DNA of 12,277 nucleotides. It comes from Gemmatimonadota bacterium. GTDB taxonomy: Bacteria > Gemmatimonadota > Gemmatimonadetes > Gemmatimonadales > Gemmatimonadaceae. The position numbers and the translations under genes are program-made. The notes beneath the pieces are model-generated. The model worked only from the letters and a program-made list of their open reading frames with translations. It was not told the origin of the DNA and did no database searches. Location: the NCBI GenBank assembly GCA_947475795.1, contig CANJOX010000056.1:1-12277 (forward strand), written 5' to 3'. Shown here piece after piece: positions 1 to 7,572 of this stretch. Positions within the stretch are counted from its first letter, which is position 1; each line of letters starts with the position of its first letter.

Positions 1-119
1 CCGGCCTGCGCGCGCGCGAGGTCGCTGGCGGGACGGACGTCACGGGCCGGCTGGGCGCCGAGCAGGGCAGGCGCGAGCGCGAGCAGCGTCGCGAGGCGGG
101 AGCGGAACGGGGTCGTCAT
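1..119 (-). CDS. N-terminus of an exported protein of unknown function (partial)
   Basis: The first 39 codons of a minus-strand gene that leaves the window at base 1. It starts at the ATG at 119-117, with an in-frame TAA four codons upstream. The peptide looks like a classical Sec signal sequence: basic residues Arg6 and Arg8, a hydrophobic core at about residues 9-20 (LATLLALAPALL), and a likely signal peptidase I site after Gly21-Ala22, before Gln-Pro-Ala. Codons end almost entirely in G or C, as in its neighbours. No clear Shine-Dalgarno sequence precedes the ATG. The mature part seen is too short to name a family. It is divergent from the large regulator, sharing a 137-bp intergenic region, so the two may share control. 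Signal peptide and start are fairly secure; function is unknown. Confidence 0.72.
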   Translation of the reverse strand, partial: MTTPFRSRLATLLALAPALLGAQPARDVRPASDLARAQA

Positions 120-222
120 GGCCCGAACTTAGCACGCGCGCCGCGCCGGGTGCGTTCGAGATCAGCTGTCCGGCAGCCTGCGGGTGTCGGCGATGCCGCT
201 GGACGGGCCGACGAGGACCTTT

Positions 223-272
223 CCTGATCGCGTGATGCAGGTTAAACAGCCGTTCCATGAAACGTGATCAGG
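223..272. repeat. Inverted and direct repeat bracketing the regulator start codon
   Basis: CCTGATCGCGT at 223-233 can pair with ACGTGATCAGG at 262-272: 11 pairs, one of them G-U in RNA. The 28-nt loop contains the ATG at 257-259. Overlapping this is a direct repeat, CGTGATGCAGG at 231-241 and CGTGATCAGG at 263-272, whose starts are 32 bp apart, about three helical turns. SARP/BTAD-type winged helices are known to bind direct repeats on one DNA face, so this could be an autoregulatory operator. It could instead be an RNA stem presenting or masking the start codon. Both readings are inference. Confidence 0.5.
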
Positions 273-3200
273 TCTATCCGGCGGAGGCGCTGGCCCTACG
301 CACTCTCGGTGCCGCAGAACTCGTGGGCATCCACGACGCGCGCATCGTGCTGGCGGCCGGAAAACCGCTCGCGCTGCTGGTGTATCTCGCGCTCGCGCCC
401 GGCCGGCGGACATCGCGCGAGTCGCTCATTGATTTGCTCTGGTCGGACGTCGACCCCGATCGGGCGCGCAACGCGCTCCGGCAAACGCTCTTTCAGATAC
501 GGCGTCTGCTGGGCGACGAGATCATCCTTGGCTCCGAGGAGTTGACGCTCGCGGCCGGCATCACCGTGGACCGCGATGCCTTTCTCGCCGCGCTGGACAG
601 CGGTACCCTCGAGGCCGCCGTGGCACTGTATCAGGGCGCCTTCCTGCCGGCCTTCGGCGTGCCGGGGGGCGCGGCCTTCGAACAGTGGGCTGATCTTGAG
701 CGCGAGCGACTGGAGGTCGGCTTCCTGCGCGGTGCTGAACTGCTCGTGCGCCGACATCTGAACCGATCGCATGTGGCCGACGCGCGGCAGCTCGCCCGGC
801 GCGTGCGCGACCTGTTGCCGCGCGTGGAAGCGGCCGGCCGGTTGCTGCTCGATGCGGTGGTGGCCGGCCGCGACTTTGTGACGGCCGCGATGGAAGCGAA
901 CGCCTTGGAGCAGTGGGCGACGAGCGAGGGCGTGGTGCTCGAGCCGTCCACCCGCGCCGCGATCGCGCGCGCGCGGCGGACCGTGCCGGCGGGGACGCCC
1001 GCAGCCGACTCCGCCGCGCTGGTGGCCGATCTCACGGGCCGCGAGCGGGAATTCTTTGCCATCACCACCGCGTGGGACGCGGTGCGCACGGGACCGGCGC
1101 GGCACCTGCACGTGAGCGCGCCGGCCGGCTTCGGGAAATCCCGGCTGCTGGGCGATGCGGTGGCGCGCCTCGAGGCGAGCGGCGCGCCGGTCGTGTCGTT
1201 GCGCGGGACGCCCGGCGATCGGGACGTGCCCTACGCCTTCGCCGGCGATCTCGCGGCGGCGCTCTCCGCGCTCCCCGGCGCGGCCGGCGTGGCCCCCGCC
1301 TCGGTCGCCACGCTGCTGGCTCTCAATCCCGCGCTCTCCACGCGGCTGTCCGGTGTCGCGGACGCGGCCACCGGTGATGAGGCGCTGCGCCGCCGCATCC
1401 TTGCCCTCGCCGATCTCGTGCACGCGGTGGCCGACGAGCAGCGGTTCGTGCTCGCCATCGACGACCTGCACTGGATCGACGGGCCGTCGTATCGCGTGCT
1501 CGAGGGGGTATGGGGGCGCCTCCCACGCAGTCATCTGCTCTGCCTGTCGGCCTCGCGCCCGGAACGCGAGCCCGCCGCGGATGCGTGCACGCGCTTGCCG
1601 TTGGCGGCGCTCACCGAGGTGCAGGTCGAGGCGTTGGTCTCCGCACTCGCCGTGGTGCCCACTCCGGCGTCGTGGAGCACCACGTTCGCCGCCCGGCTGC
1701 ACGAGGCCACGCACGGCAGCCCGCTCCTTGTCCTCGAGACGCTGCGCATGGCGCTCGACCAGCACATTCTCGCGCTGCGTGACAACGAGTGGCTCTGCCT
1801 AGATGAGGCGCGCCTCGCCGCGCTGCTGCGCGCGGGGGAGGCGTTGCGCGAGCGCATCCGCGCGCTCCCGCCCGCGCAGCTCCACGTGCTGGCGCTGCTC
1901 GCCACCGCTGGCACGCCGCTGGCGCCGGACGTGCTCGCGGCCACGCTCGACGTATCACGCGACGCGCTCGCGGCCTGGCTCGTGCCCCTCGAGCGGCACG
2001 GACTCGCGATGCGACTCGGCGGCGGTGCCGGCGGCGGCCTGATCCCGGCGCACGACGAGATCGCCGCGGCCGCCCTTGCCGCGCTCCCCGCGGCGCAACG
2101 GGCCGATGTGGAGCGCGAAATCGGCGCGTGCGTCGAGCGGATGGTCCGCGCGGCCGCGCCTGGCGTGGGTGCCAGCGGCATCGCGGGCGATCCCGTGAGC
2201 GGGATCATGCGCGCGGTGCGGCACTACGCGGCGGCCGGTGACGCGCACGCTGTACGACGCCTCTCGCGCGAGTACGTCCAGCGGGCACGGCAGCGCGGCG
2301 ACCGGCGTCCATTCGCGGCGCTGGCCACCGAACTCCTGGGGTCCGGTACCGCCGCGCCGAAGGCGGCCGCGTTGGTGCGCGACCTCCCGGTCGCCTGGCG
2401 CCTCGGGCTCTGGTCACCAGCGCGCCGGATGCTCGCCGCCGCCGTCGCCGTGCTGCTCCCCGCCGCGGCATGGGTGGGCGGACGCGCGCTGCAATCGCAG
2501 GCGGCGCAGCGCCAGCGCTTCGTGCTCATCGACTCCAGCGGCGCCACGCGCGATGTCCCGGTCGTGCTCGAACAGTGGAGCGGCACGGTGGCCCCCGTGA
2601 CCGCTGCCGCGCGGTTTTCGGCGACCGCCGCGATCGCACGGCGGAACACCGAGATGCCGCCCGTGATCAGCCCCGACGGACGCACCGTCGCGTGGACCGA
2701 AGCGTCGGGGGACAGTACCACCCTCGACATCTGGATCCGGTCGCCCGCGGGCCAGCGTCGCCTTACGCGCCAGCGCGGCGACGACGTGGTCACGGGCTGG
2801 CTCCCCGACGGATCGGCCCTCGTGGGCGCCACCGATCGCTGGTCCACGGCCGGCAGCCTCGGCTACGACATCGCCGTGTTCGACACCGCCACCGGCGCGG
2901 CGCGGCCGGTCTCTTCCGGCCCCTCGCATGACGGCGGCGCGGTGGTGTCCCCCGACGGGACCCGCGCGGCCTTCGTACGCGAGTCCGATGACTTTCCGCC
3001 GCGCGCGTGCGTGGCCCCCATCGACGGATCGCAGGACGCCGACTGCCGGTTCGTGGACGACCAGGCCGTGGCCCGCGTGATCGGTTGGAGCGGTCTCGAC
3101 GAGCTCGTCGTGATCGCCAGCGGTGGGGATACGCGCCCGCTGGTGGCGTACGACTGGGCGCGCCGGACGTCGCGGCTGCTGCTGGGGCCGTACGCCTCGC

Positions 3201-4303
3201 TTGCCCTATTGAGTCCCGATCGCCGGTGGGTCATGGCCGCCCTGCGCATCGAGGGCATGCGGGGCACGCGGTTGTGGATCGCGCCGGTTGACCGGCCGGC
3301 GCAGGCGCGACCGATCACCACCACGGGGCCGCAGCAGACCAGCTGGTGGGAGGGGCGCGCCGACACGAGCGCGGTGATCGCGCGGCTCGAGTTCGCAGAT
3401 ACCAACCGCGTCCTGCCGCTGGGCATGGGGACGCGGCTGCGCGTCCGGCCGCTCACGGCGGACAACGGCGAAGTGCCGTTGCGCGCCCCCGTGACCTGGA
3501 GCTCTAGCGACACGCTCGTGGCCACCGTCGATACCACGGGGGAAGTGCATCCCCGTCGTAGCGGCACCACCGTCATCTCGGCCTCGCTCGTGCGCTGGCG
3601 CTCCGCGCGTCGCACGGTGCGCGTGGTCGGTGAAGCGCCGACCACGGTGCTGCGGGAAACGTGGGATGTCACTTGGCCCGCCCGCTGGCTGGCGTGGGGG
3701 GATCCGGTCCCGGTCGTAGTGTCCGGCGGGGCGGCGCCACCAGCGATGTGGAATCGTGGCGATGGCAGCTACCCGAGCATGGCCGTGCTGCGGGGCAGTC
3801 AGTCGGCGCGTCACGGACTCGGCGTCGAGGTTCGCGTGGCGACCCCGATCACCCGGACCAAGTGGCAGCATCTGCGCATGGCGCTCATCGCCGGGATGGA
3901 TACGGCCGCGCTGCGGGCCGGCGATCAGCAGAAAGCGCCGCTGTCAGCGGGGCGCAGCGACGGCGCGTGCGGCATCTCCTTCCCCGGGTCGGGGACGTGG
4001 GGACAAAACCACTTGAGCGTCCTCGGGGGGATTGCGAAGGAAATCGACCTCGGTGAGCTCGGGGCGGCGTTGCGCACAGGTGCCTGGTGGACGCTGCGCC
4101 TGCAGATCTTCCCGGACGGTCGCTGTGGGGTCGCGATCAACGGTCGCGTGCTGTCGATGGCGGCCGAGCCACTGCTGCTCGACGGCGAGTTCCGTCTGCG
4201 TCTGGGCGATGAGTCCGCGGACACGCGCATCCTGTTCGGCCCGCTCCAGCTCTGGACCGGCGTGCGCACCGACCTCGATTGGACGGCGCTCGCACCACGC
4301 TGA
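257..4303 (+). CDS. Transmembrane BTAD/STAND-ATPase transcriptional regulator with extracytoplasmic beta-propeller, Big2-like and jelly-roll-like domains
   Basis: A probable one-protein signalling chain of 1348 residues. Residues 15-100 look like an OmpR/SARP winged helix (SRESLIDLLW, RARNALRQTLFQIRRLLG). Residues 103-240 match BTAD (VDRDAFLAAL, LYQGAFLPAF). Residues 258-620 are an AAA/STAND ATPase: Walker A APAGFGKS at 288-295 and Walker B FVLAIDDLHWID at 397-408. A single hydrophobic segment lies at about 723-742, with arginines on its N-terminal side. Beyond it are about six PD40/TolB-like blades (ISPDGRTVAW near 804, VSPDGTRAAF near 897, LSPDRRWVMA near 985), a Big2-like domain (about 1048-1125, VTWSSSDTLVATVD) and a 220-residue tail resembling a concanavalin/LamG jelly roll. 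The natural topology puts DNA binding inside and the propeller outside. No signal peptide is present and no clear Shine-Dalgarno precedes the ATG. Target genes and ligand are unknown. The protein is intact, with uniform codon use. Confidence 0.9.
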   Translation: MKRDQVYPAEALALRTLGAAELVGIHDARIVLAAGKPLALLVYLALAPGRRTSRESLIDLLWSDVDPDRARNALRQTLFQIRRLLGDEIILGSEELTLAAGITVDRDAFLAALDSGTLEAAVALYQGAFLPAFGVPGGAAFEQWADLERERLEVGFLRGAELLVRRHLNRSHVADARQLARRVRDLLPRVEAAGRLLLDAVVAGRDFVTAAMEANALEQWATSEGVVLEPSTRAAIARARRTVPAGTPAADSAALVADLTGREREFFAITTAWDAVRTGPARHLHVSAPAGFGKSRLLGDAVARLEASGAPVVSLRGTPGDRDVPYAFAGDLAAALSALPGAAGVAPASVATLLALNPALSTRLSGVADAATGDEALRRRILALADLVHAVADEQRFVLAIDDLHWIDGPSYRVLEGVWGRLPRSHLLCLSASRPEREPAADACTRLPLAALTEVQVEALVSALAVVPTPASWSTTFAARLHEATHGSPLLVLETLRMALDQHILALRDNEWLCLDEARLAALLRAGEALRERIRALPPAQLHVLALLATAGTPLAPDVLAATLDVSRDALAAWLVPLERHGLAMRLGGGAGGGLIPAHDEIAAAALAALPAAQRADVEREIGACVERMVRAAAPGVGASGIAGDPVSGIMRAVRHYAAAGDAHAVRRLSREYVQRARQRGDRRPFAALATELLGSGTAAPKAAALVRDLPVAWRLGLWSPARRMLAAAVAVLLPAAAWVGGRALQSQAAQRQRFVLIDSSGATRDVPVVLEQWSGTVAPVTAAARFSATAAIARRNTEMPPVISPDGRTVAWTEASGDSTTLDIWIRSPAGQRRLTRQRGDDVVTGWLPDGSALVGATDRWSTAGSLGYDIAVFDTATGAARPVSSGPSHDGGAVVSPDGTRAAFVRESDDFPPRACVAPIDGSQDADCRFVDDQAVARVIGWSGLDELVVIASGGDTRPLVAYDWARRTSRLLLGPYASLALLSPDRRWVMAALRIEGMRGTRLWIAPVDRPAQARPITTTGPQQTSWWEGRADTSAVIARLEFADTNRVLPLGMGTRLRVRPLTADNGEVPLRAPVTWSSSDTLVATVDTTGEVHPRRSGTTVISASLVRWRSARRTVRVVGEAPTTVLRETWDVTWPARWLAWGDPVPVVVSGGAAPPAMWNRGDGSYPSMAVLRGSQSARHGLGVEVRVATPITRTKWQHLRMALIAGMDTAALRAGDQQKAPLSAGRSDGACGISFPGSGTWGQNHLSVLGGIAKEIDLGELGAALRTGAWWTLRLQIFPDGRCGVAINGRVLSMAAEPLLLDGEFRLRLGDESADTRILFGPLQLWTGVRTDLDWTALAPR

Positions 4304-4339
4304 GTGTCCGCACAAAGTCCGACGGTCAGCGGAGGACAG

Positions 4340-4357
4340 CGGGCGCGTAGGCGCCCG
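4340..4357 (+). terminator. GC-rich hairpin after the regulator gene
   Basis: CGGGCGC (4340-4346), loop GTAG, GCGCCCG (4351-4357): a perfect 7-bp stem starting 36 nt after the regulator stop codon. No T-run follows, so it is not a textbook intrinsic terminator. It may still end the regulator transcript or stabilise its 3' end, leaving the BON gene to be read from its own promoter in the next 80 bp. Confidence 0.42.
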
Positions 4358-4431
4358 ACAGACCGGTGGCGCCGCGCGGCGTACGGTATGGGGCGCCAGC
4401 ACGGCTGGCCGAACTGCATCGCCCCAACCCC

Positions 4432-4437
4432 GAGGAA
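4432..4437 (+). promoter_or_regulatory. Ribosome binding site deciding the BON gene start
   Basis: GAGGAA lies 7 nt before the ATG at 4445. It favours this start over the in-frame ATG at 4304, whose extra 47 codons encode an Arg- and Pro-rich stretch unlike any BON protein. Confidence 0.75.
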
Positions 4438-4444
4438 TCCGTTC

Positions 4445-5101
4445 ATGAAAAGCGACAGCGATGTGCACAAGGATGTGGTGGAGGAACTGAGCTGGGACGC
4501 GGCAACCCGACAGCTCGAGATCGGCGTCTCCGCCAAGGGTGGCGTGGTGACGCTGTTCGGCGAGGTGCCGACCTTCTCGGCCAAGCTCGCCGCCGAAGCC
4601 GCCGCCGAGCGCGTGTCGGGCGTGCGCGCCCTGGCCGATGACCTCACCGTCAAGCTGTCCACAGTGCACACCCGCAGCGATACCGCGCTCGCGCACGCCG
4701 CGCTCAACGCGATGCAGTGGGACGTCGATGTCCCCGATGCGAAGATCCAGCTCAAGGTCGAGAACGGCTGGCTCACGATCGACGGGATCGTTGACAGTGA
4801 TTTCCAGCGTCGGGCCACCGAACGCGCGGTACGGTATCTCGCCGGCGTGCGCGGACTCACGAGTCACATCAAGGTGCAGCCCACGGGTGTCTCGACGGCG
4901 GACGTGACCACCAGCATCAAGCGCGCCTTGCACCGGAGCGCCGAGCTCGACGCGCAGCGTATCATCGTCGAGGCGCACGACGGGAAGGTGACGTTGCGTG
5001 GCTCCGTGCGCTCATGGGCCGAGCGTAGCGACGTGGAGCGCGCCGCGTGGTCGGCGCCGGGCGTGCGTCAGGTGGAAGATCAGTTGCTCGTGGGCGCCTG
5101 A
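4445..5101 (+). CDS. Cytoplasmic protein with three BON domains
   Basis: A 218-residue protein built of three consecutive BON (OsmY/nodulation) domains at about residues 5-71, 77-147 and 151-217. Each shows the family pattern of a helix, then a strand pair around a glycine: GGVVTLFGEV at 32-41, NGWLTIDGIV at 107-116 and DGKVTLRGSV at 179-188. BON domains are associated with phospholipid or envelope binding and with osmotic and general stress. Unlike OsmY, this protein has no signal peptide or lipobox, so it is predicted to stay in the cytoplasm, perhaps at the inner face of the membrane. The next gene begins 22 bp downstream with its own ribosome site, so the two probably form an operon. Domain assignment is strong; the exact role is not known. 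Confidence 0.88.
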   Translation: MKSDSDVHKDVVEELSWDAATRQLEIGVSAKGGVVTLFGEVPTFSAKLAAEAAAERVSGVRALADDLTVKLSTVHTRSDTALAHAALNAMQWDVDVPDAKIQLKVENGWLTIDGIVDSDFQRRATERAVRYLAGVRGLTSHIKVQPTGVSTADVTTSIKRALHRSAELDAQRIIVEAHDGKVTLRGSVRSWAERSDVERAAWSAPGVRQVEDQLLVGA

Positions 5102-5110
5102 TCGACTGCC

Positions 5111-5115
5111 GGAGG
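5111..5115 (+). promoter_or_regulatory. Ribosome binding site deciding the fusion-gene start
   Basis: GGAGG ends 8 nt before the ATG at 5124. It supports that start over an in-frame ATG at 4998, which lies inside the BON gene and would add 42 low-complexity residues. Confidence 0.8.
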
Positions 5116-5123
5116 CCGCCCCT

Positions 5124-7169
5124 ATGCCGGTGCGCTTCACCGACCGTCGCGACGCGGGACGTCAACTGGCGCTGCGTCTGCATCGCTACGCCGGAGATCC
5201 GTCGGTGACCGTGCTGGGGATTGCGCGCGGCGGGGTGCCGGTGGCTTCCGCGGTGGCGCAGGTCCTGGAGGCGCCCTTGGGTGTCTGCGTAGTCCGCGCC
5301 ATCACCGCCCCGTTGTTTCCGGAGTTTCCCGTGGGCGCGGTGGCGGGCCCGGATGTCATCGTGCTCGACGACGACGCCGTGCGGGCGGCGCAGCTGTCGC
5401 CCGAGGCGCTGGACCGCGCCCGCGCCGCGGCCATCACAGAATGGCAACGGCAGTCGGTGGCCTTCGCGGCCGCGGCGCCCCACCCGTCGCTGCGCGCACG
5501 CACGGTCCTGCTCGTGGACGACGGGCTCGCGTCCAGCGTGATCATGGAGGCCGCCGTGCGCGCCGTTCGCGCGGAGCAGCCGGCGGCGGTCGTCGTTGCG
5601 GTGCCGATCGCGCTCACCCCCGCGCTTGACCGGCTGGCCCGCGAGGTGGATGCCTGCATCACGGTGGAAGCCTCGCCGCAACTCGATGGCATCGGCTCGT
5701 GGTATCAGGCCTTCCGGCGCGCCGACGACCACGACGTGATCACGCTGCTCGAGGAGGCTGGTCGCCGGCCGTCGTTGGCGGCGGCGGCCATCACTCCGCG
5801 GTCGCCTCAGGCGGGGCACATCCACCACCTGATTGCACAGCTGCAGCGTGCGGCGCGGCCGCTGGTGGGCGCGCCCGACGATATCGACGCGTTGCTGCCG
5901 CGACTCCGCGATGCGAAAGTGGTGCTGATTGGCGAAGCTTCGCATGGCACGCACGAATTCTATCGCATGCGCCAGGCGCTCACGAAGCGGCTGATTACCG
6001 ACGCCGGCTTCACCGCGGTCGCGGCCGAGGCCGACTGGCCCTCCGCCTACCGCGTCGATCAGTACGTGCGTGGTGCCGCGAGTGCCGACCCCGACGCCAC
6101 CACGGCCCTCGCGGGCTTCCGTCGGTTTCCGCAGTGGATGTGGCGCAACGCCGATGTGCTCGACTTCGTGGGCTGGCTGCGGCAGGGCAACGACGCCCGT
6201 GGTGATCCCGCGCGAGCGGTCGGATTTTTCGGCCTCGATCTGTACAGCCTGCACGAATCGATGGGGGCGGTGATTGCGCACCTGCGGGCCATCGATCCGG
6301 CGGCAGCGCAGCGAGCGGCGCAGCGCTACGAGTGCTTCGAACCGTTCGGCCACGACCCAGTGGTGTACGGCCGCGTGACGCAGATGGGGCTCAGTCACGA
6401 CTGCGAACGCGTGGCGCTGGACCAGCTGCAGGAGGTGCAGGACCAGTGGCGCACGATGCCGGCGCCCGGTGATGCGCGATGGGGTGTTCCGCACGATGAC
6501 GCGCGGCGTTTCGCGGTGGAGATGAATGCCCGCGTGGTGCGCAATGCGGAGCGCTACTACCGCACCATGTTCCAGCCGCGGCAGAGCAGCTGGAATCTTC
6601 GTGAACATCACATGATGGACACGCTGCGCGCGCTGCGGGCCTTTCTCGGCCGGCGGCATCCGGACAGCAAGCTCGTCGTGTGGGCGCACAACTCGCACGT
6701 CGGCGACGCGCGGGCCACGTCGCAGGGCGAGTACGGCGAGGTGTCGCTGGGGCAGCTGTGCCGCGAGACCTGGGGGCGTGATGTCGCGCTGGTGGGCTTC
6801 ACCACGTATACCGGCACGGTGCTCGCGGCCGATGACTGGGATCACCCCGGGCGTCACATGGCGGTACGTCCCGCCCTCGAGCACAGCGTGGAGTGGCTCC
6901 TGCATGAAACCGGGATTCCCGCGTTCGCGCTCACACCGGCGTCGGATCCCGTGCTGCAGGAGCTCCTCGACCTGCGGCGCCTCTTCCGCGCCATCGGGGT
7001 CGTGTACCGTCCGCAGACCGAACGGCAGAGCCATTACGTGCAGTCCGCATTGGCGCAGCAGTTCGACGTGGTGCTGCACTACGATCGCACCCGCGCCGTG
7101 GAGCCGCTCGAGAGCACAGCGCTGAGGGTGTCCGATGAACTGCCGGACACCTACCCATCGGCCCTGTGA
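5124..7169 (+). CDS. Phosphoribosyltransferase / erythromycin-esterase-type hydrolase fusion (Rv2030c-like)
   Basis: A 681-residue two-domain protein. Residues 1-215 are a type I phosphoribosyltransferase fold: RGGVPVA at 36-42 and an acidic strand-loop VLLVDDGLAS at 128-137. The loop then reads Ser-Val-Ile where active PRTases usually have Gly-Ala/Ser-Thr, so PRPP binding may be weakened or lost. Residues 235-660 match the erythromycin esterase (Ere) family: GEASHGTHE at 270-278 carrying the expected catalytic Glu and His, AEADWP at 301-306, FGLDLYSLHES at 369-379, and VWAHNSHVGDAR at 519-530. Most family members are not macrolide esterases and their substrates are unknown. From memory, mycobacterial Rv2030c of the DosR dormancy regulon has the same architecture and nearly the same length. 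It follows the BON gene by 22 bp, probably as an operon, and is convergent with the FeoA-like gene. Fusion is certain; substrate and resistance are not implied. Confidence 0.9.
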   Translation: MPVRFTDRRDAGRQLALRLHRYAGDPSVTVLGIARGGVPVASAVAQVLEAPLGVCVVRAITAPLFPEFPVGAVAGPDVIVLDDDAVRAAQLSPEALDRARAAAITEWQRQSVAFAAAAPHPSLRARTVLLVDDGLASSVIMEAAVRAVRAEQPAAVVVAVPIALTPALDRLAREVDACITVEASPQLDGIGSWYQAFRRADDHDVITLLEEAGRRPSLAAAAITPRSPQAGHIHHLIAQLQRAARPLVGAPDDIDALLPRLRDAKVVLIGEASHGTHEFYRMRQALTKRLITDAGFTAVAAEADWPSAYRVDQYVRGAASADPDATTALAGFRRFPQWMWRNADVLDFVGWLRQGNDARGDPARAVGFFGLDLYSLHESMGAVIAHLRAIDPAAAQRAAQRYECFEPFGHDPVVYGRVTQMGLSHDCERVALDQLQEVQDQWRTMPAPGDARWGVPHDDARRFAVEMNARVVRNAERYYRTMFQPRQSSWNLREHHMMDTLRALRAFLGRRHPDSKLVVWAHNSHVGDARATSQGEYGEVSLGQLCRETWGRDVALVGFTTYTGTVLAADDWDHPGRHMAVRPALEHSVEWLLHETGIPAFALTPASDPVLQELLDLRRLFRAIGVVYRPQTERQSHYVQSALAQQFDVVLHYDRTRAVEPLESTALRVSDELPDTYPSAL

Positions 7170-7215
7170 ACACGCCCGCCCCGCACCGTCTGCCTGTCCG
7201 AGGCCGGGGCGTGTT
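7169..7215. terminator. Possible bidirectional hairpin between convergent genes
   Basis: AACACGCCC at 7169-7177 and GGGCGTGTT at 7207-7215 form a perfect 9-bp inverted repeat with a 29-nt GC-rich loop. The left arm begins at the last base of the fusion gene's stop codon. The right arm ends 8 bp before the stop codon of the convergent FeoA-like gene. The position fits a shared terminator. The long loop and lack of a T-run make it weak. Confidence 0.4.
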
Positions 7216-7222
7216 CGCGCCG

Positions 7223-7474
7223 TCAGTGCACGTTCTGCACTTCGACGAACGCGGCGTATACGCGATCGAGCTCGACGCGCACCCCGTCGTCGCGTCGCAG
7301 CAGCACGCTGCGCGACGTGCAGATCTCGCAGTCCATCACGATGCCCGGCTGAATGCCGATCGCGGAGCAGTGATTCCGCACCACTTCAAAGAGGACGGCG
7401 CCCACCGCGACCCGTTCGCCGGCGGTGACATCGATCAGCGAACGGGGCGTGTCGAGCATGTGGGTGGAGAGCAT
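7223..7474 (-). CDS. Small FeoA-like (SH3-fold) protein with a CxxC motif
   Basis: An 83-residue protein. Residues 13-83 follow the FeoA/SH3-like barrel pattern: LIDVTAGERV at 13-22, AIGIQPGIVMD at 38-48, then VLLRRDDGVRVELDR at 57-71. FeoA domains occur as small partners of the FeoB iron transporter and at the C-terminus of DtxR-type metalloregulators; no FeoB is in the window. Cys36 and the pair Cys49/Cys52 (CEIC) are not usual FeoA features and could bind metal or form a redox switch. Codons are strongly G/C-ending in this frame. The ATG at 7474-7472 is chosen because GAGGA stands 7 nt upstream; an in-frame ATG at 7561 lacks this. It is divergent from ftsH, with a 176-bp gap, and convergent with the esterase fusion. 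The family call is from pattern resemblance only. Confidence 0.68.
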   Translation of the reverse strand: MLSTHMLDTPRSLIDVTAGERVAVGAVLFEVVRNHCSAIGIQPGIVMDCEICTSRSVLLRRDDGVRVELDRVYAAFVEVQNVH

Positions 7475-7481
7475 CGGACGG

Positions 7482-7486
7482 TCCTC
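7482..7486 (-). promoter_or_regulatory. Ribosome binding site of the FeoA-like gene
   Basis: Read on the minus strand this is GAGGA, 7 nt before the ATG at 7474-7472. It is the main reason for choosing the 83-residue start over the longer 112-residue frame. Confidence 0.7.
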
Positions 7487-7572
7487 ACGGGTGGTGGCAT
7501 TGTCAGAGAACGGCACATCCCGGCGTGCAGGGACGCATCGCGGCGTCGGCGCCAGGTACATGCCGCGATATG

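Noticed and set aside
40..413. 72- and 83-codon minus-strand frames near the left edge
   Set aside because: Neither matches the frame with the signal peptide starting at 119. They cross the intergenic region and the regulator start without a ribosome site.
296..1765. 489-codon minus-strand frame inside the regulator gene
   Set aside because: An antisense mirror frame; the plus frame has BTAD and Walker motifs across the same span.
4962..7079. 705-codon minus-strand frame opposite the PRTase-esterase fusion
   Set aside because: Shadow of a strongly GC3-biased gene: its protein is rich in His, Arg and Gly with no family motif, while the plus strand carries clear catalytic motifs and a ribosome site.
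5826..7104. Reading the esterase half as a macrolide-resistance gene
   Set aside because: The Ere fold is shared by many hydrolases of unknown substrate. The PRTase fusion and stress-gene context match the Rv2030c type, for which macrolide hydrolysis is not established.
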